Source: Lachnospiraceae bacterium (GTDB lineage: Bacteria; Bacillota; Clostridia; Lachnospirales; Lachnospiraceae). From it: a stretch of 64,000 nt of DNA. Position numbers and translations under genes: made by a program. Below the pieces are notes generated by a model. The model searched no databases. It had not been told where the DNA came from and saw only the letters and a program-made list of their open reading frames with translations. Location of the stretch: contig JAGBKB010000065.1 of assembly GCA_017934175.1 (NCBI GenBank), forward strand, positions 21,710-85,709, given 5' to 3'. Of the stretch, positions 8,331 to 18,551 are shown piece after piece (the stretch's first letter is position 1; every line of letters starts with the position of its first letter).

Positions 8331-9080
8331 TTAATAATTCAAAAAATCTTTTAGAGCAACACTTTTTGGATTTTTGATTATATCTACCCCATCTTCTATT
8401 ATTTTACCAGCATCCATAAATATTATTTTATCCTTAAGCTTCTCTGCTTCCTTTATATTATGTGTTACAATAATTATAGTAATTTCATTTTTTAATTGCA
8501 ATAACAATTTTTCTATGACATCCTGATTCTTTATGTCCAATGCTGAACATGGTTCATCAAGCAATAAAACTTCTGGTTCTGTCAAAAGAGTTCTTGCTAT
8601 ACAAAGCCTTTGCTTCTGTCCACCTGATAAATTATCCGCATATTTATCAAGATTATCTTTTACTTCATCATATAATTCAACCTTTTTAAGGACACTAATA
8701 ACTTTTTCTTTTTTCTCTTCCTTATTTAATTTTGTGTAATAGTCAAGTGGATACAACAAATTTTTATATATACTAAAAGGAAACACTACTGGATTTTGTG
8801 AGACTATTCCTACTCTCTTTCTTAAAACTTCTTCACTTATGTCATATATATTTTTAAAATGTCCGTTCTCTTCCAATAATATGTTCCCACTTGTTTTCAC
8901 ATTTTCATCATATTCTATAGACCTATTAATTGTTTTAAGTAATGTTGTTTTCCCACAACCTGAAGCACCTATAATACAAGTTATTTCATTTCTATAAAAC
9001 GAATAATTTATATTATCTATAACTTTCTTATCATCATAAGATACACTTAAATTTTCAATTTTAACATTTACATTATTCAT
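8331..9080 (-). CDS. pstB: Phosphate ABC transporter ATPase PstB
   Basis: An ABC ATPase of about 249 residues from the chosen start at MNNVNVK. Walker A is GASGCGKTT, the signature is LSGGQKQR and Walker B is VLLLDEPCSALD. It energises high-affinity phosphate uptake with PstCA. An upstream in-frame start at 9116 would overlap pstA; the 9080 start leaves a 4-base gap and matches the usual PstB length. It is the last gene of pstSCAB here; no phoU follows, which is a common companion. Confidence 0.92.
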   Translation of the reverse strand: MNNVNVKIENLSVSYDDKKVIDNINYSFYRNEITCIIGASGCGKTTLLKTINRSIEYDENVKTSGNILLEENGHFKNIYDISEEVLRKRVGIVSQNPVVFPFSIYKNLLYPLDYYTKLNKEEKKEKVISVLKKVELYDEVKDNLDKYADNLSGGQKQRLCIARTLLTEPEVLLLDEPCSALDIKNQDVIEKLLLQLKNEITIIIVTHNIKEAEKLKDKIIFMDAGKIIEDGVDIIKNPKSVALKDFLNY

Positions 9081-9084
9081 AATC

Positions 9085-9906
9085 TTATTTTTTCTTATAT
9101 ATAAGCATATAAGCAAATATATTAAATATTAATACCAGCATAAGTTCAACAAATGCAGTAGCATAAGCCCTATCAAGTTGTGTTTCACCTTGTGCAATTA
9201 ACAAATACAAATGCATAGGTAGTGCCATACTTGGATTAAATATACTATTTGGAACAGCTGAATATGCAACAGCACCTGTAAATATCATAGGTGCAAGTGC
9301 CCCCATAGCAAAACCATAACAAAGTAAAACTGCAGATACTATTTCTTTAAATGATTCTTTATTCACAAGTCTTAAAATCATAAAATATTTATGTATTCCA
9401 AGATTATTAGATGCATTTATTAGATTTATATCCACTTCATCAAATGCTTTTTCAAATCTTCTTTCTAAGAAAGGCAAAATCATAATAGCCAGTGCAACTC
9501 CTGCTGAAAAAATGCTTCGTCCAAAACCTAATCTATATACAAATACTGTATATGAAAAAAGCCCAAGAACAATAGAAGGAACTGATGCCATATTTTCTAT
9601 CAAAGTGTGTGCGAACCTTCTAAATCTTTTTTTTGCATAAAACTTTATGAAAATTGCAGAACAAATTGCTGGGAAAAAAGCGATTAAAACTGCTGTCGTT
9701 GAAAAGTAAATGCTCCCTATAATAGCCGGGAATATTCCACCTTCCTCTCCTAACACTAAACCTTTTGGACTTTCAAGTAAAAAATTTATATTCAAAATAT
9801 TTCTACTTCTATAAGCGAAATAAATATATATAAATAAAACTACACCTACAACTAATATTGTAGATATGTATGAAATAATTTGTAAAATTTTACTAAAAGT
9901 TTTCAT
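9085..9906 (-). CDS. pstA: Phosphate ABC transporter permease PstA
   Basis: A 273-residue membrane protein with about six hydrophobic helices and the binding-protein-dependent permease loop around residues 150-190 (NASNNLGIHKY, where the ATPase docks). With PstC it forms the phosphate channel. It sits between pstC and pstB in the order S-C-A-B, 9 bases after pstC. Confidence 0.92.
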   Translation of the reverse strand: MKTFSKILQIISYISTILVVGVVLFIYIYFAYRSRNILNINFLLESPKGLVLGEEGGIFPAIIGSIYFSTTAVLIAFFPAICSAIFIKFYAKKRFRRFAHTLIENMASVPSIVLGLFSYTVFVYRLGFGRSIFSAGVALAIMILPFLERRFEKAFDEVDINLINASNNLGIHKYFMILRLVNKESFKEIVSAVLLCYGFAMGALAPMIFTGAVAYSAVPNSIFNPSMALPMHLYLLIAQGETQLDRAYATAFVELMLVLIFNIFAYMLIYKKK

Positions 9907-9915
9907 TTAATTCTA

Positions 9916-10779
9916 CTACTCACTATCCCTACCAATAATCCTCACAACTTGATTTATGACAAATGTTAAAATCAAAAGTACTACTCCCGCAGCATATAAA
10001 GCATGATAATGAGGACTATTTTTAATAGCCGTTCCCATTTCAAGTGCTATAAGTGAAGCGATAGTTTCACCTTTCCCAAGTAAATGAGGAAATACTTTTG
10101 CATTTCCTACAACCATCATTACAGCCATAGTTTCACCCATCGCACGACAATTTGCAAGTATAGTTGATAGTACTATACTTTTTATACTTTCTGGAATTAT
10201 TATAGAAGCAATTATATACCACTTATCAATTCCAAGATTGCTTGCAGCTATCAGATACTTCTTTTTTAATTTAAAAAATGTCATACATAATGAATTTATC
10301 ATAAATGGCAATATCATAATTGTAAGAACTATACCTGCAAGTAAAACACAGTTTCCAGTTTTAACACCCATCTTAAAAAATATAGGTGAAAAAACTTGAA
10401 GTCCAAAAAATCCAAATACAACAGATGGAATTGCTGAAATCAAATCTAAAATTGCAAATATATATTTTTGTAATTTTTCATTTAATGAAAATGTTATAAA
10501 TAATGCAATACCTGTACTAAAAATCAGTCCAAAAATTATTGCTATAAAAGATACATAAGTAGTTCCTAATATAAAATACCATATACCAAATTTAAGTTCA
10601 TTTCCAAATGACACCGGCATCCATTCCGTTCCAAATAGAAAATCTGATATTTTGCAATAGTCAAATAGTGGCATAGCTTCTCTAATTAAAAAATAAAACA
10701 AAAATACAAGTATTGATAGTGTAAGCACCATCAATACTTGTATAATATTTTTAAATATTTTTTCTTTTATATCAGTCAT
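9916..10779 (-). CDS. pstC: Phosphate ABC transporter permease PstC
   Basis: A 287-residue membrane protein with about six helices and the permease docking loop AASNLGIDKWY; the segment RAMGETMAVMMVVG is typical of PstC. Its start codon overlaps the pstS stop by one base (TAATG), so translation is probably coupled. Confidence 0.93.
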   Translation of the reverse strand: MTDIKEKIFKNIIQVLMVLTLSILVFLFYFLIREAMPLFDYCKISDFLFGTEWMPVSFGNELKFGIWYFILGTTYVSFIAIIFGLIFSTGIALFITFSLNEKLQKYIFAILDLISAIPSVVFGFFGLQVFSPIFFKMGVKTGNCVLLAGIVLTIMILPFMINSLCMTFFKLKKKYLIAASNLGIDKWYIIASIIIPESIKSIVLSTILANCRAMGETMAVMMVVGNAKVFPHLLGKGETIASLIALEMGTAIKNSPHYHALYAAGVVLLILTFVINQVVRIIGRDSE

Positions 10780-11732
10780 TAAAATGCAGGAATATATCCA
10801 TTTGCAGCGATTACTTCTTTACCAGTATTTGAGAATATATAATCTATAAATGCTTGCTCTGAATCTGTAATTACATGACCTGATACAAATATAACTGGTC
10901 TTTGCACTTTATATGTTCCACTTACTACATTTTCTTCTGTAGCTTCAACCCCATCAACTTTCATGGCAGTTAAAACTTGTTTTTCTTTATTTATTTTATT
11001 ATAAGCACCAAAACCTGCATATCCTATTCCCCACTTATCATTTGCTATATTTTTTGCAAGTTCAGTCATAGAGGCAGATTGAGTTGCATCTGCAGCAATT
11101 TGAGTGTCTTTACCCATTATTACATTTTGGAAAACTTCATAAGCACCACCAGATAAATCTCTTATATATACATTTATCTTTTCATCAGGGAGTGATTCTT
11201 CAACTTGTTTCCAAGTACTGATTTCACCAGAAAAAATCTTTCTAATCATATCAGTATCCATATTATCAACTTTTCCTACTATAGGATTTTCAGTATTTAC
11301 TGATACAGTTAATGCATCCTTTGCCACATCAAATCTTTTGTAATTTTCACCAAGTTTCTCCACTTCGCTATCTTTAATTTCTCTTGCAAGCATACCAAAA
11401 TCACTTGTTCCCTCAATAGCAGCACTGGCTCCTACACCAGAACCACCTGGAGCAACATATATAGATATGTTCTTTTTTGGGAAATTGGAATTTACTTTAT
11501 CCCAAGTTACATAACTTTCTGTAAATGATGATGCAAGTGATGATATAATTGGATATAGAGATGTAGAACCACAAAATAAAATATTTGACTTAAACTCTTC
11601 AGTCTTTGCAGCCTCTGTCTCTGCCACTTTTGTTTCTGCACTATTATTTGCAGTTGTAGATGTTTGTCCTCCACATGCAAACATAGTAATTGCAAGTGAG
11701 AATGTTAAAACTAAACTTAAAATCTTTTTCAT
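10779..11732 (-). CDS. pstS: Phosphate-binding lipoprotein PstS
   Basis: A 317-residue exported binding protein. The N-terminus has a lipoprotein signal with lipobox ending AITMFAC, then a Thr/Glu-rich linker. Phosphate-binding segments include GSTSLYPI, PGGSGVGASA and RDLSGGAYEVF, as in PstS. It delivers phosphate to PstCA. AAGGAG precedes the ATG. Only about 30 bases separate a Rho-independent terminator from the start codon, without an evident promoter between, so the upstream leader probably controls the operon. Confidence 0.93.
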   Translation of the reverse strand: MKKILSLVLTFSLAITMFACGGQTSTTANNSAETKVAETEAAKTEEFKSNILFCGSTSLYPIISSLASSFTESYVTWDKVNSNFPKKNISIYVAPGGSGVGASAAIEGTSDFGMLAREIKDSEVEKLGENYKRFDVAKDALTVSVNTENPIVGKVDNMDTDMIRKIFSGEISTWKQVEESLPDEKINVYIRDLSGGAYEVFQNVIMGKDTQIAADATQSASMTELAKNIANDKWGIGYAGFGAYNKINKEKQVLTAMKVDGVEATEENVVSGTYKVQRPVIFVSGHVITDSEQAFIDYIFSNTGKEVIAANGYIPAF

Positions 11733-11763
11733 TTTTACTCCTTTAGAATTTCATTCATAACCA

Positions 11764-11796
11764 TAAAAAAAGATTCTTTTACACAAAAAAGAATCT
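11764..11796 (-). terminator. Rho-independent terminator upstream of pstS
   Basis: AGATTCTTTT (11796-11787 region) pairs with AAAAGAATCT (11780-11771), followed by seven T on the minus strand. It ends the short leader RNA and lies 32 bases before pstS. Confidence 0.8.
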
Positions 11797-11913
11797 CATC
11801 AGTTAAACATTTTTCTCATAAGATAAATGGTCAAAATTACTCGGAATCGAACCGATACTATGTGTTCACCAGAACAAGATAATTTTACATCCAATGAAAT
11901 TCAATATATTTTT
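11764..11913 (-). ncRNA. Leader RNA with tRNA-like fold upstream of pstS
   Basis: A ~150-base transcription unit between a good promoter (11948-11920) and a terminator (11796-11764). Within it AAAATTA (11886-11880) pairs perfectly with TAATTTT (11839-11833) like an acceptor stem, followed by GACCA. Inside are a hairpin TGTTC-TGGT-GAACA (11876-11863) and a T-arm look-alike with stem TCGG/CCGA and the classic loop TTCGATT (11855-11841). There is no D-arm and no anticodon loop, so it is not a decoding tRNA. It may be a small RNA or, because pstS follows directly, the attenuated leader of pst. Confidence 0.6.
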
Positions 11914-11919
11914 TTCATA

Positions 11920-11948
11920 ATTATATCATTTTTTTATGTATTTTTCAA
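11920..11948 (-). promoter_or_regulatory. Promoter of the tRNA-like leader / pst operon
   Basis: TTGAAA (11948-11943) and TATAAT (11925-11920) are spaced by 17 bases; the predicted start is near 11913. Confidence 0.7.
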
Positions 11949-11978
11949 TAATAACCCCATTATTTAAAAATTAACTAC

Positions 11979-13316
11979 TTATTCCAACAAAAAAGCCAAA
12001 TAATATGGTATAGTTAATATTTTATCATTCTGTCCTATATTATATTTACCTAATTTTATACATCTTTTTACTTTATATTTTTCATAATTGTCAAGAATTG
12101 TCTTTGCTGATTTTGTTTTGCCTGATTTAGCCTTTACTTCAATTAATGTTGCTTCATTTTTATAATTCATAACAAAATCAATCTCAAGTCCTGAGTCTTT
12201 ATGAAAATAATATAACTTCTTATTTATTTTGGAAAAGGCATCTGCTATTATATTCTCATATACGGCACCTTTATATATATTTAAATTATCATTTAATATT
12301 TCTCCAGCAGTTCCTTTATCAAGCATTGATATAAATAATCCTGTATCAATAAAATATAATTTGAAAATGTTATCAATTTTGTTTCCTTCAAGTGGCAATT
12401 CTAAATTTGATAAGTTATAGCATGGACTAACTAAGCCATAATCTACGAGCCATCCTATACTTGCTTCATACTGTTCTAATCTTCCCTTCTTCTCAATTTT
12501 TGAAAATTGAAATTTTTTATTCTCTTTTGCAAGTTGTGATGGTATAGAGTCAAAAACACGATTTATTCTTGCAAGTAAAGTTTTATTTATTTTCTCATTT
12601 TCATTTTCATCTAAATGTTTTCCAAAATCATCTTTATATTCTTCTATAAGATTTCTCTGCATAGAGTAGACTTTGTTCATATCATTTGTATCTATAAATG
12701 TATTGATTACTTCTGGCAATCCACCTACACAAATATATTCTTTAAAATACCGAAGAAATGAATTATGTAAAGCACTACTTATTTGTTTTTTATTATAAAA
12801 ACAATCTTTTACGCTATCTACAACTTCCTTCTTTATTCCTTTTGCCCATAAAAATTCTTCAAAATCTAATGGATACATATATAACATCTCTTCCGAACCA
12901 ATAGGGACACCTTTGCTACTTTTTTTATTATAACCTTTAATCCCAAGAAGAGAGCCTGTAGCAATCACATCATATCTGCCATCTTCAACAAAAACCTTTA
13001 AACTCGCTCTCGCATTTTGACATTCTTGAATTTCATCAAAAATAATAATAGTTGAATTAGGTTCAAATGTTGCATCTGGCATCTTAGCAGATATATCAAG
13101 TGTCATCCTATTCACTATCAAATCACCGTCAAATATTTCTTTCATTGATGAATTATTTTTAAAGTTAATATATACTACATTTTTATAATGCTCTTTTGCA
13201 AAAAACGTAGCAATATAAGTCTTTCCAACTTGTCTCAATCCTCTTATAACAAGTGCTTTTTCATTTTTATTATTGAACCAATCAAGTAAATTGTCATAAA
13301 TCTTTCGTTTTAACAT
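11979..13316 (-). CDS. AAA ATPase with DUF4143 domain
   Basis: A 445-residue protein. The N-terminal AAA_14 domain has Walker A GLRQVGKT and Walker B TIIIFDEIQEC, then the ATGSLLG sensor segment. The C-terminal DUF4143 region contains a PD-(D/E)xK-like patch: DSGLEIDFVM followed by LIEVKAKSGK, which resembles a nuclease core. The family is widespread in anaerobes and its role is not settled; accessory, defence-related or regulatory roles have been guessed. Transcription probably starts from tandem promoter repeats upstream. A distant relative occurs at 62.5 kb. Confidence 0.85.
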   Translation of the reverse strand: MLKRKIYDNLLDWFNNKNEKALVIRGLRQVGKTYIATFFAKEHYKNVVYINFKNNSSMKEIFDGDLIVNRMTLDISAKMPDATFEPNSTIIIFDEIQECQNARASLKVFVEDGRYDVIATGSLLGIKGYNKKSSKGVPIGSEEMLYMYPLDFEEFLWAKGIKKEVVDSVKDCFYNKKQISSALHNSFLRYFKEYICVGGLPEVINTFIDTNDMNKVYSMQRNLIEEYKDDFGKHLDENENEKINKTLLARINRVFDSIPSQLAKENKKFQFSKIEKKGRLEQYEASIGWLVDYGLVSPCYNLSNLELPLEGNKIDNIFKLYFIDTGLFISMLDKGTAGEILNDNLNIYKGAVYENIIADAFSKINKKLYYFHKDSGLEIDFVMNYKNEATLIEVKAKSGKTKSAKTILDNYEKYKVKRCIKLGKYNIGQNDKILTIPYYLAFLLE

Positions 13317-13337
13317 AAATCACTCCTCTTTGCAATT

Positions 13338-13444
13338 ATTTTAGCACTTTTTACATCGAAAATCAAGAGTATTTATGCACTTTTTACAATGAAAGTCAAG
13401 GATGTTTATACACTTTTTTTATCCAATTTACAAGGGATTGTTAC
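13338..13444 (-). repeat. Tandem ~33-base promoter repeats before the DUF4143 gene
   Basis: Units at 13344-13376 and 13377-13409 are near-identical 33-mers, and a weaker third unit runs 13410-13444; all begin with the same CACTTTTT core in plus orientation. On the minus strand the first unit gives TTGATT-17-TAAAAT (13366-13338) and the second TTGACT-17-ATAAAT (13399-13371). Thus each repeat carries a promoter-like hexamer pair in the same phase. The repeated AAAAAGTG lies in the spacer and may bind a regulator. Confidence 0.65.
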
Positions 13445-13482
13445 ACTTTTTTAAATAAATATTCTATGTCTTGTTTGTTAAA

Positions 13483-13511
13483 AAAGCCCCGACCATACGG
13501 TCAGGGCTTTA
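13483..13511 (-). terminator. Terminator after dnaK
   Basis: AAAGCCCTGACC and GGTCGGGGCTTT pair across ATAC-type loop with one mismatch-like wobble, followed by T on the minus strand, 12 bases beyond the dnaK stop. Confidence 0.85.
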
Positions 13512-13522
13512 AAATCAGCCAC

Positions 13523-15433
<1,911 letters not shown>

Positions 15434-15440
15434 CTATCGA

Positions 15441-16061
15441 TTACTTTTTTACTTTTACCATTGAATGTCTTAAAACTTGGTCTTTATACATATATCCCTT
15501 TTGCAGTTCTTCTACTACTGAGTCAACTTCGCCTTCTGCATTTTCATCTGTCATCACAGCATTGTGAAGATTTGCATCAAATGGTTTTCCAACTGCTTCT
15601 ATAGGTTTTACACCTAAATCTTCAAATGTTTTAAGTATTTGTTTATAAATCTTATCAATACCATCAACAAATGAATTATCTTTTAAATCATCAGGTATAG
15701 AATTAATTGCTCTTTCAAAATTATCAACTATTGGAAGAATCTTTGTAAGTATCATAGAAGCACCTATATCAATCATCATAGCCGATTCTTTTTCAGAACG
15801 TTTTCTAAAATTATCGAATTCTGCAAGTAATCTTTTGTATTTATCTTCCCACTCTTGTACCTTTTCATTTGCAAGAGTTAGGTCATCTTTTTCTGATTCT
15901 ACCGTTTCTTTCTTACAGTCACAGTCTTTATCACATTTTTTACAATCTTCTTCACTGCAACCTTCTTCACCGCAGTTTTCGCATCCACAATTACAATCGT
16001 TTTTTATATTTTGTTCATTCTCCTTTTCATCTATATTTGCCTCATCTTTTATGTTATCCAT
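15441..16061 (-). CDS. grpE: Nucleotide exchange factor GrpE with Cys-rich N-terminus
   Basis: A 206-residue protein. The conserved coiled-coil and beta-domain part (from about residue 60: WEDKYKRLLAEFDNFRKRSEKE, given here only in part; later VKPIEAVGKPFDANLHNAV and GYMYKDQVLRHSMVKV) is standard GrpE, the ADP-release factor for DnaK. The N-terminal tail is unusual: residues 23-49 hold nine cysteines (positions 23, 25, 27, 30, 35, 40, 43, 47, 49) among acidic and lysine residues. This could bind metal or sense redox state, which is an inference. It is first in grpE-dnaK behind CIRCE. Confidence 0.95.
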   Translation of the reverse strand: MDNIKDEANIDEKENEQNIKNDCNCGCENCGEEGCSEEDCKKCDKDCDCKKETVESEKDDLTLANEKVQEWEDKYKRLLAEFDNFRKRSEKESAMMIDIGASMILTKILPIVDNFERAINSIPDDLKDNSFVDGIDKIYKQILKTFEDLGVKPIEAVGKPFDANLHNAVMTDENAEGEVDSVVEELQKGYMYKDQVLRHSMVKVKK

Positions 16062-16126
16062 TTAATATACCTCCTAACGGTTCCATAACCATAAAACGAT
16101 TATAGAGCCAGCGTCATATAAAAATG

Positions 16127-16153
16127 TTAGCACTCACTTTTACCGAGTGCTAA
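16127..16153 (-). promoter_or_regulatory. CIRCE operator (HrcA binding site)
   Basis: A perfect inverted repeat TTAGCACTC-N9-GAGTGCTAA, the consensus CIRCE element bound by the HrcA heat-shock repressor. It directly follows the -10 of the grpE promoter, so HrcA should block grpE-dnaK transcription without stress. hrcA is not in the window. Confidence 0.97.
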
Positions 16154-16154
16154 C

Positions 16155-16183
16155 ATCATACCACTTTTTTTATTATTTGTCAA
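16155..16183 (-). promoter_or_regulatory. grpE-dnaK promoter
   Basis: TTGACA (16183-16178) and TATGAT (16160-16155) with a 17-base spacer, immediately upstream of CIRCE. Confidence 0.85.
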
Positions 16184-16234
16184 GTATTTTTAAAATGAAG
16201 ATAAAACCAAACTTTTATAATAAAAATACCAAAC

Positions 16235-16256
16235 AAAAAGGCAGATTTAATCCGCC
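16235..16256 (-). terminator. Terminator after the RNase J gene
   Basis: GGCGGA and TCTGCC (16256-16240) form a hairpin with a TTAAA loop followed by TTTTTG on the minus strand, 22 bases after the RNase J stop. Confidence 0.7.
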
Positions 16257-16277
16257 CAAATACCTTTATATACTTTT

Positions 16278-18242
16278 TTATACCGATATTATTACTGGAA
16301 TAATAAGTGGTTCTCTCTTAATCACTTTCCATAAATAATCTTCTGCAGCATTTGTAACCATTGATTTTAATCTTTTCCAATCATTACTATTGTCTTTTAA
16401 ATATTCTGATATTGAGGTTTTAACCACAGACTTTAAACCATTTATCAAATCTTCGGACTCTTTCATATATACAAAACCTTTAGATATAATATCAGGTCCT
16501 GATATAAGTTCCGATGAAGCATCAGAAAGTGCCATAGCGATTATGACCATACCTCCTGTTGCGAGTGTCTGTCTATCTCGAAGAACTATATTGCCTACAT
16601 CTCCTACTCCAAGACCATCTACATATATTGCATTTGCAGATACATGTTCTTTAACTTCTGCAGAATCTTCACATATCTCAAGCACATCTCCTACTTCAAG
16701 TAATAAGCATTTTTTCTTTTCTACTCCCACTGACTCTGCAATAAGTGCTGCTTCTTTTCTATGGCGATATTCTCCATGAACTGGTATTGCATATTTTGGA
16801 TTTACTAATGTATATATAAGTTTTAATTCCTCTGCACAGGCATGCCCAGATACATGAGTATCTTGGTGAATAACAGTTGCGTGTAAACGATACAATTCAT
16901 CAATTATCCTATTTACTGCCTTTTCATTTCCAGGTATAGGTGATGAAGAAAAAATAACTACATCTCCTGCTTTGATATTAATCTTTTTATTTTGGCCTTG
17001 AGCCATCCTTGAAAGTGCAGCCATCGATTCGCCTTGACTACCTGTTGTAATTATTACTGTCTTTTCATCTTTGAAGTTCTTTAGCATATCAGTTTGTATA
17101 AGTGTACCTTTTGGCACATTTATATAGCCAAGTGCTGTTGCAATATTAATTATATTTATCATACTTTTTCCTTCTATTGCAACTTTTCTCCCATATCTTG
17201 AAGCAGTGTCTATAACTTGTCTAACTCTATCTACATTTGATGCAAATGTGGATACTATAATTCTGTCATTACTATGTTCATTAAATATTGCATCAAACAT
17301 TTTACCAACTGTTCTTTCGCTCATAGTAAATCCAGGTTTTATAGCATTTGTAGAGTCTGACAAAAGTGCAAGAACACCCATTCTTCCAATTTCTGCAAAA
17401 TGAGGTAAATCTATGGCATCACCAAATACTGGTGTATAATCCACTTTAAAATCTCCAGTATGCATAATAATTCCTGCTTTAGTGTAGATGGCAAGAGCCA
17501 CAGAATCTACAATACTATGATTGGTTTTTATAAACTCAACATACATATTGCCAAGTTTGACAATATCTGAAAAACTAACTGTATTTAATTTATAACTTGT
17601 TATTTTATGTTCTTTAAGTTTACCTTCTACAAGTGCCAAAGTAAGGCGAGTTCCGTATATCGGTACATTTATTTCCTTGAAAATATATGGAATAGCACCT
17701 ATATGGTCCTCATGTCCATGAGTAAGGACAAGCCCTCTTATCTTATGTTGATTCTTCTTAAGATATGTCACGTCTGGTATTACTAAATCTATACCAAGTA
17801 AATCTTCAGTTGGAAATGCTATACCGCAATCAATGATTATAATGTCATTTTCATCTTCTATAAGTGTTATATTCATACCTATAGCATTTAATCCACCAAG
17901 TGGTATAATCTTAATTTTTGCATTTTTTTTAGGGTTATAATTTTCTAAAAACTTTCTATTTTTAGCCGTCATTTTTTCTATATAAGATTGATTAGTAGAT
18001 AAATTAGATATGAGACTACTATTCATATTATTAGAAATATGATTGCTTATATTATTATTTTTATTATAATCATTTCTATTATTTGCACTATAATTTGATT
18101 TCTTATTGCAATCATTTGTCTTATTATTATTGTAATTTTTTTGCTTATTATTTATAGCATTATTATTCTTCACATTGTCTCCTTTCATCTTTTTTTCATA
18201 ATACTCATCAAAACTTTTCATTTTTGAATTATTAAAACTCAT
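16278..18242 (-). CDS. rnj: Ribonuclease J with Asn-rich N-terminal extension
   Basis: A 654-residue metallo-beta-lactamase nuclease. The zinc motif HGHEDHIG lies near residue 175, followed by MHTGDFKVD and the beta-CASP part with TTGSQGESMAALSRMA, typical of RNase J1/J2, which has 5'-3' exo- and endonuclease activity in mRNA decay. The first ~105 residues are atypical: residues about 22-75 are mostly Asn, Lys, Tyr and Ser, low-complexity and likely disordered. It closes the ireB-ruvX-DUF1292 block and is followed by a terminator. Whether it is J1 or J2 is not decided. Confidence 0.93.
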   Translation of the reverse strand: MSFNNSKMKSFDEYYEKKMKGDNVKNNNAINNKQKNYNNNKTNDCNKKSNYSANNRNDYNKNNNISNHISNNMNSSLISNLSTNQSYIEKMTAKNRKFLENYNPKKNAKIKIIPLGGLNAIGMNITLIEDENDIIIIDCGIAFPTEDLLGIDLVIPDVTYLKKNQHKIRGLVLTHGHEDHIGAIPYIFKEINVPIYGTRLTLALVEGKLKEHKITSYKLNTVSFSDIVKLGNMYVEFIKTNHSIVDSVALAIYTKAGIIMHTGDFKVDYTPVFGDAIDLPHFAEIGRMGVLALLSDSTNAIKPGFTMSERTVGKMFDAIFNEHSNDRIIVSTFASNVDRVRQVIDTASRYGRKVAIEGKSMINIINIATALGYINVPKGTLIQTDMLKNFKDEKTVIITTGSQGESMAALSRMAQGQNKKINIKAGDVVIFSSSPIPGNEKAVNRIIDELYRLHATVIHQDTHVSGHACAEELKLIYTLVNPKYAIPVHGEYRHRKEAALIAESVGVEKKKCLLLEVGDVLEICEDSAEVKEHVSANAIYVDGLGVGDVGNIVLRDRQTLATGGMVIIAMALSDASSELISGPDIISKGFVYMKESEDLINGLKSVVKTSISEYLKDNSNDWKRLKSMVTNAAEDYLWKVIKREPLIIPVIISV

Positions 18243-18256
18243 AGTACTTTATTCTC

Positions 18257-18532
18257 CTATTTCCTTAAGTCTATTTCATCTTTTAGCATTTTTTCAAATG
18301 TATCAAAAATTCCATCTGCTTCATCACTTGGAACAATTTCATAATTTGCCATATCACTATCAGGTTCTGATACATCTTTTAAAATATAGCAGTCCCCATC
18401 TTCATCATCCTCAACAACTTCTGCAACAAATAAATATGTAGTACCATCTATTATAGTTTGCTCTATAACTTCTACTTCTACATCACCATCATCACTACTC
18501 AATACTATTATGTTTTCTTTCTTTTTTGACAT
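18257..18532 (-). CDS. DUF1292 family protein
   Basis: A 91-residue, strongly acidic protein with the DUF1292 pattern: IIVLSSDDGDVEVEVIEQTIIDGTTYL (in part), then VVEDDEDGDCYILKDV. It is a small conserved Firmicutes protein usually found after ireB and ruvX, as here. Function is not established. It starts 19 bases after ruvX and ends 14 bases before RNase J, with which it is likely co-transcribed. Confidence 0.85.
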   Translation of the reverse strand: MSKKKENIIVLSSDDGDVEVEVIEQTIIDGTTYLFVAEVVEDDEDGDCYILKDVSEPDSDMANYEIVPSDEADGIFDTFEKMLKDEIDLRK

Positions 18533-18551
18533 ACTCTCTCCTATTTATTGG

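Noticed and set aside
11828..11886. The tRNA-like fold as a true tRNA gene
   Set aside because: It has no D-arm, no 7-base anticodon loop and no plausible anticodon; the inner hairpin loop is only four bases.
13344..13444. Short direct repeats that might be a CRISPR array
   Set aside because: The units are adjacent without spacers and degrade towards one side; they carry promoter hexamers. No cas genes are near.
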